Shown: positions 17,126 to 28,756, counted from the stretch's first letter. The stretch: DNA of 64,000 nucleotides from Nocardioides lijunqiniae (GCF_015024225.1 NZ_JACJGM010000009.1:1-64000), one strand, 5' to 3'. Notes: generated by a model from the letters alone, not told the origin. Program-made: numbers and translations.

Positions 17126-17284
17126 TGGTCGCCGCCTGCCTCAGCTCACCGGGTCTCGACGGGCGTTCGTCGCTGGCGCTCCTCACTGCTCGACCACCGG
17201 AGGGGTGGTCACCGCCTGCCTCAGCTCACCGGGTCTCGACGGGCGCTCGTCGCTGGCGCTCCTCACTGCTCGACCACCGGTGGG
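17125..17284 (+). repeat. Two tandem 80-bp units containing type B repeat
   Basis: Units 17125-17204 and 17205-17284 are nearly identical and in direct orientation. Each begins GTGGTC(G/A)CCGCCTGCC and carries the type B element (17151-17200 and 17231-17280), which starts GGGTCTCGACGGGCG and ends TGCTCGACCACCGG. The type B element recurs in reverse at 28707-28756. Confidence 0.85.
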
Positions 17285-17323
17285 GTGGTTTCGAGGCTCG
17301 CTGCGCTCGCACCTCCACCACCG
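17284..17323 (+). repeat. Interspersed repeat type A, copy 2
   Basis: It is the same as 17086-17125 except for a C for A change near the end (CTCCACCACCG). Together with copy 1 it brackets the tandem type B units. Confidence 0.8.
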
Positions 17324-17348
17324 TGGGCGACGACCGGAGGTGTGGAGG

Positions 17349-17636
17349 TCAGACGCCGGGGACGATGCGGAGGTCGCGGACGGCTCCGCCGTCGAGGGCG
17401 TCGAGGGCGGCCCGGTAGGCCGGGCTGTCGTGGGCGGCGCGGGCGGCGTCGACGGAGTCGAAGGAGATCAGGACCGAGCGGGTGGTCTCGCCGGCCTCGT
17501 AGGTCTGCTCGGGCATGCCGCGGGCCAGGAAGGTGCCGCCGGCGCCCTCGAGGGCGGGGCCGGCGAGCTTCGCGTAGGCGGCGAGCTTGGCCTCGTCGGT
17601 GATCTCGCGGTAGAGGCTGATCCAGTAGGCGGTCAT
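17349..17636 (-). CDS. DUF1330-family protein
   Basis: This 95-residue protein has a dimeric alpha-beta-barrel (ferredoxin-like) fold: AYWISLYREITDEAKLAAYAKLAGPALEGAGGTFLARG, then RSVLISFDSVDAARAAHDSPAYRAALDALDGGAVRDLRIV. The family has no established reaction. Its ATG lies two bases after the purB stop, so it is the last gene of the purD-purB transcript. The repeat cluster lies immediately downstream. Confidence 0.85.
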   Translation of the reverse strand: MTAYWISLYREITDEAKLAAYAKLAGPALEGAGGTFLARGMPEQTYEAGETTRSVLISFDSVDAARAAHDSPAYRAALDALDGGAVRDLRIVPGV

Positions 17637-17638
17637 GG

Positions 17639-19057
17639 CTACAGGATCGCGCCCGGCGTGTAGGCGGCTGCGGCCGGGTGGCGCTCGGCGAGCTCGGCGA
17701 CCCGGCCCACCACCGACCGGGTCTGGCGCACCGCGGCGCCGGTGAACGTGATCGGCTCCGCGACCAGCGACGACAGCTGCTCGGCCGTGAGCCCCAGGCG
17801 CGGGTCGGCGGCGAGCCGGGCGAAGACGTCGTTCTCGGCCTGGCCGCGGCGCATGTCGAGCGCGACGCCGACGGCGGCCTCCTTGATCGCCTCGTGCGCG
17901 GTCTCGCGGCCGACGCCGTTGCGCACGGCGGCCATCAGCACCTTCGTCGTCGCGAGGAACGGCAGGTAGCGGTCGAGCTCGCGCTGGATGACCGCGGGGA
18001 ACGCACCGAACTCGTCGAGCACGGTGAGGAAGGTCTGGAACAGCCCGTCGGCGGCGAAGAACGCGTCGGGCAGCGCCACCCGTCGTACGACGGAGCAGGA
18101 GACGTCGCCCTCGTTCCACTGGTCACCGGCGAGCTCGCCCACCATCGAGAGGTAGCCGCGGGTCACGACCGCCAGGCCGTTGACGCGCTCGCAGGAGCGG
18201 GTGTTCATCTTGTGGGGCATCGCGGACGAGCCGACCTGGCCCTCCTTGAAGCCCTCGGTGACGAGCTCGTTGCCGGCCATCAGCCGGATCGTGGTGGCGA
18301 GGTTGGAGGGGCCGGCGACCAGCTGCACCACCGCGGAGAGCACGTCGAAGTCCAGCGAGCGGGGGTAGACCTGGCCGACCGACGTCAGCATCCGGTCGAA
18401 GCCGAGGTGCGTGGCGACCCGCTGCTCCAGCTCGTCGAGCCGGGACTCGTCGCCGTCGAGCAGGTCGAGCATGTCCTGGGCGGTGCCCATCGGGCCCTTG
18501 ATGCCCCGCAGCGGGTAGCGCCGCAGCAGGCCCTCGATGCGCTCCACGCCGATCAGCAGCTCGTCGGCCACGGTGGCGAACCGCTTGCCGAGGGTGGTCG
18601 CCTGGGCCGCGACGTTGTGCGAGCGACCGGCCATGACGGTGGTCTCGTGCTCGGAGGCCAGCCGGGCCAGGCGCACGAGCGCGGCGACGGCCCGGTCGCG
18701 CAGGATCTCCAGCGACTGCTTGAGCTGCAGCTGCTCGACGTTCTCCGTCAGGTCGCGCGAGGTCATGCCCTTGTGGATGTGCTCGTGCCCGGCGAGCGCC
18801 GAGAACTCCTCGATCCGCGCCTTCACGTCGTGACGGGTGATCCGCTCACGAGCGGCGATCGACGCGAGGTCGACCTGGTCGACGACGCTCTCGTAGGCCT
18901 CGACGACCCCGTCGGGCACCTCGATCCCGAGGTCGCGCTGCGCGCGCAGCACCGCGATCCACAGCTGCCGCTCGAGCACGATCTTGTGCTCGGGCGACCA
19001 GATCGCCGCGAGGTCGGCGCCGGCGTAGCGGGTGGCGAGGACGTTGGGGACGCTCAT
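17639..19057 (-). CDS. purB: Adenylosuccinate lyase
   Basis: PurB cleaves SAICAR to AICAR and adenylosuccinate to AMP, releasing fumarate in both cases. The 472 residues include the fumarase/aspartase-superfamily signature GSSAMPHKMNTRSCE with its mobile catalytic serine, the TSRDLTENVEQLQL segment and the GRSHNVAAQATTLGKR region. The ATG overlaps the purD stop by four bases (ATGA), so purD-purB-DUF1330 form one operon. Length and motifs are normal. Confidence 0.97.
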   Translation of the reverse strand: MSVPNVLATRYAGADLAAIWSPEHKIVLERQLWIAVLRAQRDLGIEVPDGVVEAYESVVDQVDLASIAARERITRHDVKARIEEFSALAGHEHIHKGMTSRDLTENVEQLQLKQSLEILRDRAVAALVRLARLASEHETTVMAGRSHNVAAQATTLGKRFATVADELLIGVERIEGLLRRYPLRGIKGPMGTAQDMLDLLDGDESRLDELEQRVATHLGFDRMLTSVGQVYPRSLDFDVLSAVVQLVAGPSNLATTIRLMAGNELVTEGFKEGQVGSSAMPHKMNTRSCERVNGLAVVTRGYLSMVGELAGDQWNEGDVSCSVVRRVALPDAFFAADGLFQTFLTVLDEFGAFPAVIQRELDRYLPFLATTKVLMAAVRNGVGRETAHEAIKEAAVGVALDMRRGQAENDVFARLAADPRLGLTAEQLSSLVAEPITFTGAAVRQTRSVVGRVAELAERHPAAAAYTPGAIL

Positions 19058-20310
19058 GCGGGTTCCGTTCCTGGTGCGGCGGACGCGGCGATGTCGGTGC
19101 GGTGCTGGGCACCCGGGAAGTCGAGCTCGCCGACCCCGGCGTACGCCGCGTCGCGCGCGGCGGCCACCGAGTCGCCCGTCCCGACGACGGCGAGCACGCG
19201 GCCGCCGGCCGTGACCAGGTCGTCGCCGCGCAGGGCGGTGCCGGCCTGGATGACGTGCACGCCCTCGCGGGCCTCCGCGGCGTCGACGCCGGCGATCACG
19301 TCGCCGGACGAGGACGACTCGGGGTAGCCGCGGCTCGCCATCACCACGGCCACGGCGGCGCCGGGCCGCCACGTCGGCGCCGGCACGTCGGCCAGCGAGC
19401 CGGTGGCGGCGCCGAGCAGCAGGGGCGAGAGCGGGGCGTCCAGCAGCGCGAGCAGCGCCTGGGTCTCCGGGTCGCCGAAGCGCGCGTTGAACTCCACGAC
19501 GCGCACCCCGCGCGACGTCAGCGCGAGGCCGGCGTAGAGGAGGCCGGTGAACGGCGTGCCGCGGCGGTCCATCTCGTCGACGGTGGGCTTCAGCACGGTC
19601 GCGAGCACCTGGGCGACCAGGTCGGCCGGCACCCACGGGAGCGGCGTGTAGGCACCCATCCCGCCGGTGTTGGGGCCCTCGTCGCCGTCGCCGATGCGCT
19701 TGAAGTCCTGTGCCGGAAGCAGCGGGTAGACGGTGGTGCCGTCGGTGATCGCGAACAGCGAGACCTCGGGGCCGTCGAGGAACTCCTCGATCACCACGCG
19801 CTCGCAGGACGTCGCGTGGGCGAGCGCCTCGGCGTGGTCCATCGTGACGACGACGCCCTTGCCCGCGGCGAGCCCGTCGTCCTTCACGACGTACGGCGGT
19901 CCGAGCTCGGTGAGCGCGCGCTCGGCCTCGTCCTCGTCGGTGCACACGAAGGAGCGGGCGGTCGGCACGTGGGCGGCGCTCATGACCTCCTTGGCGAAGG
20001 CCTTCGACCCCTCGAGCTGCGCGGCGGCGCCGGTCGGGCCGAACACCGCGATCCCGCGGGCGGTGACGGCGTCCGCGACGCCGGCGACCAGCGGCGCCTC
20101 GGGCCCGACGACCACCAGGTCGACGCCCAGGCGCTCGGCGAGGTCGGCGACCTGCCCGCCGTCCATCGCGTCGACGTCGTGCAGCGTCGCGTGGGCGGCC
20201 ATGCCGGGGTTGCCCGGGGCGGCATGGACCTCGTCGACGCCGGGGTCGAGGTCGAGGGCGCGGACCAACGCGTGCTCACGGCCACCGGTCCCGATCACGA
20301 GAGTCTTCAC
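19054..20310 (-). CDS. purD: Phosphoribosylamine--glycine ligase
   Basis: This ATP-grasp enzyme makes glycinamide ribonucleotide, the second step of purine synthesis. The 418 residues start VKTLVIGTGGREHAL and include VVVGPEAPLVAGVAD, PPYVVKDDGLAAGKGV (ATP site), GDGDEGPNTGGMGAYTP and RVVEFNARFGDPETQALL. The start is GTG 20310, eight bases after TACGCT (20319-20324); GTG 20316 is the alternative. It lies back to back with the first receptor kinase gene, with 69 bases between them. Confidence 0.97.
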   Translation of the reverse strand: MKTLVIGTGGREHALVRALDLDPGVDEVHAAPGNPGMAAHATLHDVDAMDGGQVADLAERLGVDLVVVGPEAPLVAGVADAVTARGIAVFGPTGAAAQLEGSKAFAKEVMSAAHVPTARSFVCTDEDEAERALTELGPPYVVKDDGLAAGKGVVVTMDHAEALAHATSCERVVIEEFLDGPEVSLFAITDGTTVYPLLPAQDFKRIGDGDEGPNTGGMGAYTPLPWVPADLVAQVLATVLKPTVDEMDRRGTPFTGLLYAGLALTSRGVRVVEFNARFGDPETQALLALLDAPLSPLLLGAATGSLADVPAPTWRPGAAVAVVMASRGYPESSSSGDVIAGVDAAEAREGVHVIQAGTALRGDDLVTAGGRVLAVVGTGDSVAAARDAAYAGVGELDFPGAQHRTDIAASAAPGTEPA

Positions 20311-20318
20311 GGGCACCC

Positions 20319-20324
20319 AGCGTA
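20319..20324 (-). promoter_or_regulatory. -10 box of the purD-purB operon
   Basis: TACGCT on the minus strand stands eight bases before the purD GTG, with no ribosome-binding site between, which fits a leaderless message. Confidence 0.5.
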
Positions 20325-20379
20325 GTGCCGCCGGGACCAGGCATGATTGCGGCTGCCCCCACTCGGGAAAGAAGCCTGC

Positions 20380-22565
20380 ATGCCCCAGTTCCCCCGCGTC
20401 GGCGACCTCTTCGGTCGCTACCGCATCGACGCCCAGATCGGGCAGGGCGGCATGGGTGTCGTCTTCGCCGCGACCGACACCGCCTTCGACCGGCGGGTGG
20501 CGCTCAAGGTGGTCTCGGCGGCGCTCGGCGGGTCCGCGGAGTTCCTGGCCCGCTTCGAGCGCGAGGCCTCGCTGCTGGCGCGGCTCAACTCCCCCCACGT
20601 CATCGCGATCTTCGACTACGGCGAGCAGGACGGCTGCCCCTACCTCGCGACCCAGTACGTCGGCGGCGGCGACCTCGGCGCCCTGCTGGCCGCCCGCGGC
20701 CCGATGCCGCCCCAGCTGGCCTCCTCGGTGTGCGCCCAGGTGGCCGACGCGCTCGGCGACGCCCACCGCGCCGGCGTCGTCCACCGCGACGTGAAGCCCA
20801 CCAACGTGCTCCTGCGCGACGCCGACACCCGCGACCTGCACGCCTACCTGTGCGATTTCGGCATCGCCCGCAGCGACAGCGAGGGGCTGACCGCGCCCGG
20901 CTCGGTGTCCGGCACGTGGAGCTACCTCGCCCCCGAGTGCGGCGCCGGCGCCCCCGGCACCGTCTCCTCCGACGTCTACGCGCTCGGCTGCCTGTTCTGG
21001 GCCACGCTGACCGGCTCGCCGCCGTTCCGCGGCAGCGACGTCGAGATCGCGATCGCCCACCAGAACGCCCCGCTGCCGCAGCTGGCCGGCGACGACGCGT
21101 TCACCCGCCACGCCAACGCGATCCTCGCCAACACCCTCGCCAAGGACCCCCGCGCCCGCTACGACACCGCCGACGCGCTGCGCGCCGACCTGCTCGCGGC
21201 GGCGGGCATCCCGTCGACCGGCATCCGCCCGCTGTCCTCCCCGGCCATCGCCTCGTCGCCCTCCGCCCCGACCGCGCTCCCCTCGGGCGGGCGCGTGTCA
21301 CTGGGGTCGCTGCCCCGGGCGACGTCCCCGGGGGGCGGACCCCGCCGACGTCGTACGGGCCTCGTCGTCACGCTCTCCTGCCTCGCGGTCCTCGCCGTCA
21401 CCGGCGGGATCGTCGCCGCCACCCAGCTCGGCGACGACCCCGAGCCCGGGCCGAGCGGCGGCGGCACGACCACGGCCGCCCCCACCAGCGCCGACCCGAC
21501 TCCCACGGGCCCGACGGAGACTCCGAAGCCCGAGGTCGTCGGGCCGGTCACCGGCGACCAGGACGGCGACGGCCTGGGCGACGTCACCGCCCGGTGGCGG
21601 CCGGAGGGCAAGAGCTTCGAGCGGGTCGCCACCTGGCACAGCGACGGCTCCGCGCTGGCCCTGGCCGACCAGCGCCGGGAGCGGACGACGCGGGACTACA
21701 GCCGCGAGGAGGTGCTGGGCGACTTCGACGGCGACGACGTCCTCGAGCTGGTCGTCGTCGACACCCCGGCGCAGACCGGTGAGATCACCGTGAAGGGCAC
21801 GCTCTCGGGCGGCGCCGCGGTGAAGCAGCGGCTGGCGCGGCCGCAGAACAAGCCGTACGTCACCCCGATCGCCGGTGACGCCGACGGCGACGGGCTCGAC
21901 GACCTGATGCTGGTCTCGTGGGCGCTGCAGAAGCCCATGGCCCTCTCCGTGGCCCGGTCGGACGGCACGCGCTTCGGCAAGCCGGCGTTCGGCGTCGAGG
22001 TGCCCTTCGGCTACCAGGACACGTCGGTGGAGGTGGGCGACCTCGACGGCGACGGCCGCGCCGACCTGGCCCTGCTGACGACCCCCGACGTGCCGGCGGG
22101 CGACCGGTCACGGTCCACGGTCCGCACCTACCTGTCGCAGGAGGACGGCCGCTTCGTCGAGCGCGGCAAGGCGCGGACCTTCACCAGCGACATCGGTCCG
22201 GGCCTGCACGCCATGGACATCGACGGGGACGAGGACACCGAGCTGCTGGTGAGCTCGGACCAGGACTCCTTCATGGAGCTCGTCGTCCTGGACCACCAGC
22301 GCGGAGGCATGGGCAAGCCGCGGCCGGCCGGCGTCCTGCCGCAGCCGCCCAGGTCCTACTACGACAGCGAGGTCGTCGTGGGCGACTACGACGGCGACGG
22401 TCGCGACGACGTCGCCGGCCTGGGACGGGCCCCGGCGGGCAAGAAGACGGCCCTGCAGGTCGCGCTGTCGTCGGGCAAGCGGCTCGGCGGCGCCAGCGTC
22501 TGGGCCACGTGGGACCTCGAGCTGACCGACTACTACGGGCTCAACGCGCTCGGAAGCAGCTTCCC

Positions 22566-22569
<4 letters not shown>
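20380..22569 (+). CDS. Receptor Ser/Thr kinase with six-repeat FG-GAP/VCBS-like sensor (first of pair)
   Basis: The 729 residues divide into a cytoplasmic Hanks-type kinase (about 12-270), a Ser/Pro-rich linker, one membrane helix (about 328-350) after an RRRR stop signal, a Thr/Pro-rich stalk and an outside domain. The kinase has GQGGMG, VALK with lysine 43, HRDVKPTN with aspartate 137, DFG and APE, so it should be active. The outer domain carries six calcium-type loops starting at residues 393, 448, 500, 554, 613 and 669 (DQDGDGLGD, DFDGDDVLE, DADGDGLDD, DLDGDGRAD, DIDGDEDTE, DYDGDGRDD). Their 52-59 residue spacing fits beta-propeller blades. ATG 20380 has GGAAAGAAG upstream. Its stop overlaps the next kinase start. 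Confidence 0.9.
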
Positions 22570-24641
<2,072 letters not shown>

Positions 24642-24647
24642 GCCGGC

Positions 24648-25931
24648 TCAGAGCAGGTCGTGGACGACGATCGTCTGGTCGCGCTTGGGACCGACGCCGA
24701 TGACCGAGATGCGCGAGCCCGACATCGCCTCGACCGCCTTCACGTAGGCCTGGGCGTTGGCGGGGAGCTCCTCGAACGTGCGGACGTGCGAGATGTCCTC
24801 CCACCAGCCCGGGAGCTCCTCGTAGATCGGCACGGCGTGGTGGAAGTCGCTCTGGTTGACCGGCATCTCGTCGTGGCGCACGCCGTTGACGTCGTAGGCC
24901 ACGCACACCGGAACCTTCTCCAGGCCCGTGAGCACGTCGAGCTTGGTGAGGACGAAGTCCGTGACGCCGTTGACGCGCGCGGCGTAGCGGGCGATGACCG
25001 AGTCGTACCAGCCGCAGCGGCGCGGGCGCCCGGTCGTGACGCCGAACTCCGCGCCGACCTTGCTGAGGTGGGCGCCGAAGTCGTCGAACAGCTCGGTGGG
25101 GAACGGGCCCTCGCCGACGCGGGTGGTGTAGGCCTTCACGATGCCCACGACACGGTCCAGGCGGCTCGGCGGGATGCCGGAGCCGGTGCACGCGCCGCCG
25201 GAGGTCGCCGAGCTGGAGGTCACGAACGGGTAGGTGCCGTGGTCGACGTCGAGCAGCGTCGCCTGGCCGCCCTCGAGCAGCACGGTCTCGCCGCGGTCGA
25301 GCGCCTGGTTGAGGAGCAGCCCGGTGTCGCAGACCATCGGGCGCAGCCGCTCGACGTACTCGAGCAGCTCCTCGACGATCGCGTCCACCTCGGGCGCGCG
25401 GCGGTTGTAGATCTTGGCGAGGATCTGGCCCTTGAGCTCGAGGGCGCCCTCGACCTTCTGGCGCAGGATGTTCTCGTCGAAGATGTCCTGGACCCGGATG
25501 CCGATGCGGTTCATCTTGTCGGCGTACGTCGGTCCGATGCCGCGCCCCGTCGTGCCGAGGCGGCGCGAGCCGAGGAAGCGCTCGGTCACCTTGTCGAGGC
25601 TGCGGTTGTAGCTCGCGATCACGTGCGCGTTGGCGCTGACCTTGAGCTTGCTGACGTCGACGCCGCGGGCGGTCAGCGCGTCGAGCTCCTCGAAGAGCAC
25701 CTCGATGTCGACGACGACGCCGTTGCCGATGACCGGCGTGCAGTTGGGGCTGAGGATGCCGCTGGGCAGCAGGTGCAGGGCGTACTTCTCGTCGCCGATG
25801 ACCACCGTGTGGCCGGCGTTGTTGCCGCCGTTGAACTTCACGACGTGGTCGACGCGGCTCCCGAGCAGGTCGGTCGCCTTGCCCTTGCCTTCGTCGCCCC
25901 ACTGGGCACCGATGATGGCGATGGCAGGCAT
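24648..25931 (-). CDS. purA: Adenylosuccinate synthetase
   Basis: PurA joins IMP and aspartate using GTP, the first committed step to AMP. The 427 residues show [18 protein letters not shown] (GTP P-loop and catalytic Asp), [10 protein letters not shown] (catalytic His), [13 protein letters not shown], and [15 protein letters not shown] 25931 is set by GAGGAG five bases upstream; a GTG six bases earlier is too close to that site. A strong terminator-like hairpin lies in the leader, which suggests control by premature termination. It converges on the second kinase gene with six bases between stops. Confidence 0.98.
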   Translation of the reverse strand: MPAIAIIGAQWGDEGKGKATDLLGSRVDHVVKFNGGNNAGHTVVIGDEKYALHLLPSGILSPNCTPVIGNGVVVDIEVLFEELDALTARGVDVSKLKVSANAHVIASYNRSLDKVTERFLGSRRLGTTGRGIGPTYADKMNRIGIRVQDIFDENILRQKVEGALELKGQILAKIYNRRAPEVDAIVEELLEYVERLRPMVCDTGLLLNQALDRGETVLLEGGQATLLDVDHGTYPFVTSSSATSGGACTGSGIPPSRLDRVVGIVKAYTTRVGEGPFPTELFDDFGAHLSKVGAEFGVTTGRPRRCGWYDSVIARYAARVNGVTDFVLTKLDVLTGLEKVPVCVAYDVNGVRHDEMPVNQSDFHHAVPIYEELPGWWEDISHVRTFEELPANAQAYVKAVEAMSGSRISVIGVGPKRDQTIVVHDLL

Positions 25932-25957
25932 GTGCACTCCTCGTGGTGGAACGACAA

Positions 25958-25983
25958 AGCCCCGGGCAACAGCGACCGGGGCT
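25958..25983 (-). promoter_or_regulatory. Terminator-like hairpin in purA leader (candidate attenuator)
   Basis: On the minus strand AGCCCCGG, a ten-base loop and CCGGGGCT form a perfect 8-bp GC-rich stem followed by TTGTCGTT. It lies between the inferred purA promoter and the purA ribosome site. There is no upstream minus-strand gene nearby for it to terminate. Confidence 0.6.
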
Positions 25984-25994
25984 CTTGCGGCGTC

Positions 25995-26025
25995 ACGCTA
26001 CCAAAGCGGACCGTCGGCCGCTCAA
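25995..26025 (-). promoter_or_regulatory. Candidate purA promoter
   Basis: TTGAGC (26020-26025) and TAGCGT (25995-26000), separated by 19 bases, match -35 and -10 elements on the minus strand. The leader would be about 55-60 bases and include the hairpin. Confidence 0.45.
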
Positions 26026-26050
26026 TCCCGTGGGCTAGTGTCCCTGTGCG

Positions 26051-26968
26051 ATGGACCCTCTTCTGGTGATCACCAACAGCGACGCCGGCACCGCCGACGA
26101 CGAGTCGCTGGCGGCTGCCCTGGCCGTGCTGCGCGAGCACACGTCCGTGGAGGTCCAGGCGACCTCCAACCCCGGCGAGCTCGACGGGGTCCTGCACCGC
26201 GCGGGGTCGCGCCGGATCGTGGTCGCGGGAGGCGACGGCAGCCTGCACGCCGTGGTCGCCGCCCTCCACCGCCGCCACGACCTCGACAAGGCGGTGCTCG
26301 GGCTGCTCCCGCTCGGGACCGGCAACGACTTCGCCCGCGGCGTCGGCATCCCCCTCGACATCGAGGAGGCCGCCTCGGTGCTGGTGACCGGCCGGGTCCG
26401 GGCGATGGACCTCATCGTCGACGAGGTCGGCCAGGTCGTCGTCAACAGCGTCCACGTGGGCGCCGGCGCCAACGCCAGCCGCCGCGGGCACCGCTGGAAG
26501 GGCCGCCTGCACGCCGTGGGCGTCGGCAAGGTCAACCTCGGCAAGCTCGGCTACCCGATCGGCGCGGCCCTCACGGCGTTCAAGCCGCCGGTCCTGCGGC
26601 TGCACGTCGAGCTCGACGGCAAGGTCGTCAACGACCTGGACACGCGGGTGCTGATGGTCGCGCTCGGCAACGGCTCGTCGGTGGGCGGCGGCACCGAGCT
26701 CACCCCCGAGGCCGACCCCGAGGACGGCCGGATCGACCTGATGATCTCGCGCGCCACCGGACCGATCGCGCGGCTGGGCTTCGCCGCCCGGCTGGGGTTC
26801 GGCACCCACGAGCAGGCCGACGACGTCACCGCCCTGCGCGGCCGCGAGGTCTCCGTCAGCGGCGAGCGGTTCTGGATCAGCGCCGACGGCGAGATCTCCG
26901 GACCGGAGCGCCACCGCACCTGGCACGTCGAGCCCGCCGCCTACTCGATGGTCCTGCCCGCCGGCTGA
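26051..26968 (+). CDS. Diacylglycerol/lipid kinase family protein
   Basis: This 305-residue protein belongs to the DAGK catalytic family (DgkB/YegS-like), which phosphorylates lipid hydroxyls with ATP at the inner face of the membrane. Seen motifs: VVAGGDGSLHAVVAAL (nucleotide site), LGLLPLGTGNDFARGVGIP, and near the C-terminus EDGRIDLMI and DGEISGPER. It is soluble, without membrane helices. ATG 26051 follows TAGTGT by nine bases without a clear ribosome site. It diverges from purA and is followed 28 bases later by lysS. The lipid substrate is unknown. Confidence 0.9.
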   Translation: MDPLLVITNSDAGTADDESLAAALAVLREHTSVEVQATSNPGELDGVLHRAGSRRIVVAGGDGSLHAVVAALHRRHDLDKAVLGLLPLGTGNDFARGVGIPLDIEEAASVLVTGRVRAMDLIVDEVGQVVVNSVHVGAGANASRRGHRWKGRLHAVGVGKVNLGKLGYPIGAALTAFKPPVLRLHVELDGKVVNDLDTRVLMVALGNGSSVGGGTELTPEADPEDGRIDLMISRATGPIARLGFAARLGFGTHEQADDVTALRGREVSVSGERFWISADGEISGPERHRTWHVEPAAYSMVLPAG

Positions 26969-26996
26969 GCCCGCCCGACCGGTAGCGTTGCCGCCT

Positions 26997-28643
26997 GTGG
27001 CACGAAGCAAGGGACAGCAGGGCGGCGACCCCGTCGACTGGGTGACGCGCGCCGCCGACGACGCCATCCGGCACGCCGGCGAGGGCAACCGGGTCACCGT
27101 GTCCTCGGGCATCAGCCCGTCGGGGCCGGTCCACCTGGGCAACCTGCGCGAGGTCCTGACCGTCCACTTCGTCGCCGACGAGATCGCGCGACGCGGCGTG
27201 CCCGTGCGGCACCTGCACGTGTGGGACGACTACGACCGCTTCCGCAAGGTGCCGGCCGGCATCGACGCGTCCTACGCCGAGCACATCGGCCGCCCCCTGT
27301 CCGCCGTCCCGGACCCGACGGGTGAGTTCCCCAGCTGGGCCGGGCGCTGGAAGGCGCCGCTGCTCTCCGCGCTGGCCGAGATGGGCGTCGAGCTCGAGCA
27401 GGTCAGCCAGACCGAGCGCTACACCTCGGGCTTCTACCGCGACCAGGTCCTGCACGCCGTCTCGCGCCGCGACGACATCGAGGCCGTCATGGCCCGCTAC
27501 CGCACCAAGGCGCCGGCGGCCGGCGAGGACGCCGCGGCCGCAGGCATCCCGTTCCCCTACAAGCCCTACTGCCGCCAGTGCGGGCGCGACACGACCACCG
27601 CGACGGCGTACGACGACGCGACCACGACGCTGTCCTACACCTGCTCCTCGTGCGGCTTCACCGGCAGCACCAACCTGTCCACGGACTTCGAGGGCAAGCT
27701 CGTGTGGAAGGTCGACTGGCCGATGCGCTGGGCGCTGGAGAAGGTCGACTTCGAGCCGGCCGGCGACGACCACGCCACCCCGGGCTCGTCGTTCACGGTC
27801 GGCAAGGAGCTGGTGGGCGAGATCTTCGGCGCCCCCATGCCGACGTACTTCGGCTACTCGTTCGTCGGCATCGCCGGCATGGCGAAGATGTCGTCCTCGC
27901 GCGGCGGCGTGCCCACCGCGGCCGACGCACTGCGGATCCTCGAGGCGCCGATCCTGCGCTGGCTCTACGTGCGCCGCCAACCGCGCCAGGTCTTCACCAT
28001 CGACTTCGGCCCCGAGGTCGTGCGGCTCTACGACGAGTGGGACGCGCTCGGCCGCAAGGCCGCCGACCCGGCCCGCCGCGACGGCGCCGTGCTCGCCTAC
28101 GAGCGCGCCTCCGCCACCGTGTCGGCCGGCACCCTGACGACGTCGCCGGTGCCCGTGCCCTTCAAGCTGCTCTCCTCGGTGGCCGACGTGACCGCCGGCT
28201 CCGCCGAGCTGATCTCCTCGACCGTCGCCCGCGTCGGCCACCCGCACGAGTCGGTCTCCGACCTCGAGCCGCGGCTGTCGAAGGCGATGACCTGGACGCA
28301 GGAGTTCGTGCCGGAGGACGACCGCACCACCGTGCGCTCCTCCCCCGACACCGACCGCCTGGCGGCCCTGACCGAGGACGAGACCCGCTGGCTGGCACAG
28401 CTGCTCGACCGGCTGCCCGACTCCTTCGACCTCGACGAGCTGACCGCCCTGATCTACGGCGTGCCCAAGCTCGCCCGCGGCATGGGCGTCGACGACCCGC
28501 CCACCGACGAGGTCAAGGCGGACCAGAAGGACTTCTTCCGCCTGCTCTACCAGCTCCTCGTCGCCGCCGACCGCGGCCCCCGCCTCCCCACCCTCTTCGT
28601 CGCCCTCGGCCCCGAGCGCGTCCGCACCCTCCTCGGCGCCTGA
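26997..28643 (+). CDS. lysS: Lysyl-tRNA synthetase, class I
   Basis: This charges tRNA-Lys with lysine. It is the archaeal-type class I enzyme (sometimes called lysK), not the common class II LysS. The 548 residues have the Rossmann HIGH motif as SGPVHLGNLRE, the KMSKS motif as AKMSSSRGG, and a zinc-binding insertion with CRQCGRDTT and SCSSCG-type pairs. The long C-terminal helical anticodon domain (DSFDLDELTALIYGVPK) is present. GTG 26997 follows TAGCGT by eight bases. Class I LysRS is sporadic in bacteria but known in actinobacteria; whether a class II copy exists cannot be seen here. Confidence 0.95.
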   Translation: MARSKGQQGGDPVDWVTRAADDAIRHAGEGNRVTVSSGISPSGPVHLGNLREVLTVHFVADEIARRGVPVRHLHVWDDYDRFRKVPAGIDASYAEHIGRPLSAVPDPTGEFPSWAGRWKAPLLSALAEMGVELEQVSQTERYTSGFYRDQVLHAVSRRDDIEAVMARYRTKAPAAGEDAAAAGIPFPYKPYCRQCGRDTTTATAYDDATTTLSYTCSSCGFTGSTNLSTDFEGKLVWKVDWPMRWALEKVDFEPAGDDHATPGSSFTVGKELVGEIFGAPMPTYFGYSFVGIAGMAKMSSSRGGVPTAADALRILEAPILRWLYVRRQPRQVFTIDFGPEVVRLYDEWDALGRKAADPARRDGAVLAYERASATVSAGTLTTSPVPVPFKLLSSVADVTAGSAELISSTVARVGHPHESVSDLEPRLSKAMTWTQEFVPEDDRTTVRSSPDTDRLAALTEDETRWLAQLLDRLPDSFDLDELTALIYGVPKLARGMGVDDPPTDEVKADQKDFFRLLYQLLVAADRGPRLPTLFVALGPERVRTLLGA

Positions 28644-28663
28644 CGCTCGCACGCCGCGACCTC

Positions 28664-28703
28664 CGGTGGTTGAGGTGCGAGCGCCGCGAGCCTCGAAACC
28701 ACC
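28664..28703 (-). repeat. Interspersed repeat type A, copy 3 (reverse)
   Basis: This is the reverse orientation of the 17086-17125 element, starting CGGTGGTTGAGG and ending CTCGAAACCACC. It sits 20 bases after the lysS stop, next to a reverse type B copy. Confidence 0.8.
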
Positions 28704-28706
28704 CAT

Positions 28707-28756
28707 CCGGTGGTCGAGCAGCGAGGAGCGCCAGCGACGAGCGCCCGTCGAGACCC
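28707..28756 (-). repeat. Interspersed repeat type B, copy 3 (reverse)
   Basis: This is the reverse complement of the 17151-17200 element: CCGGTGGTCGAGCAG at the left end, CCCGTCGAGACCC at the right. Copies A3 and B3 form the same A-B association as at 17 kb. Confidence 0.8.

Noticed and set aside
17125..17284. CRISPR array
   Set aside because: Only two 80-base direct units with no unique spacers; the sequence is an interspersed palindromic element found elsewhere in the window.
17639..19945. Apparent 768-residue fusion of purD and purB
   Set aside because: The purB frame simply lacks upstream stops; purD has its own intact frame ending in the ATGA overlap with the purB start.
21918..22565. 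Long N-terminal extension of the second kinase
   Set aside because: It is an out-of-frame reading of the first kinase; the GTGA junction at 22566 gives a normal start.
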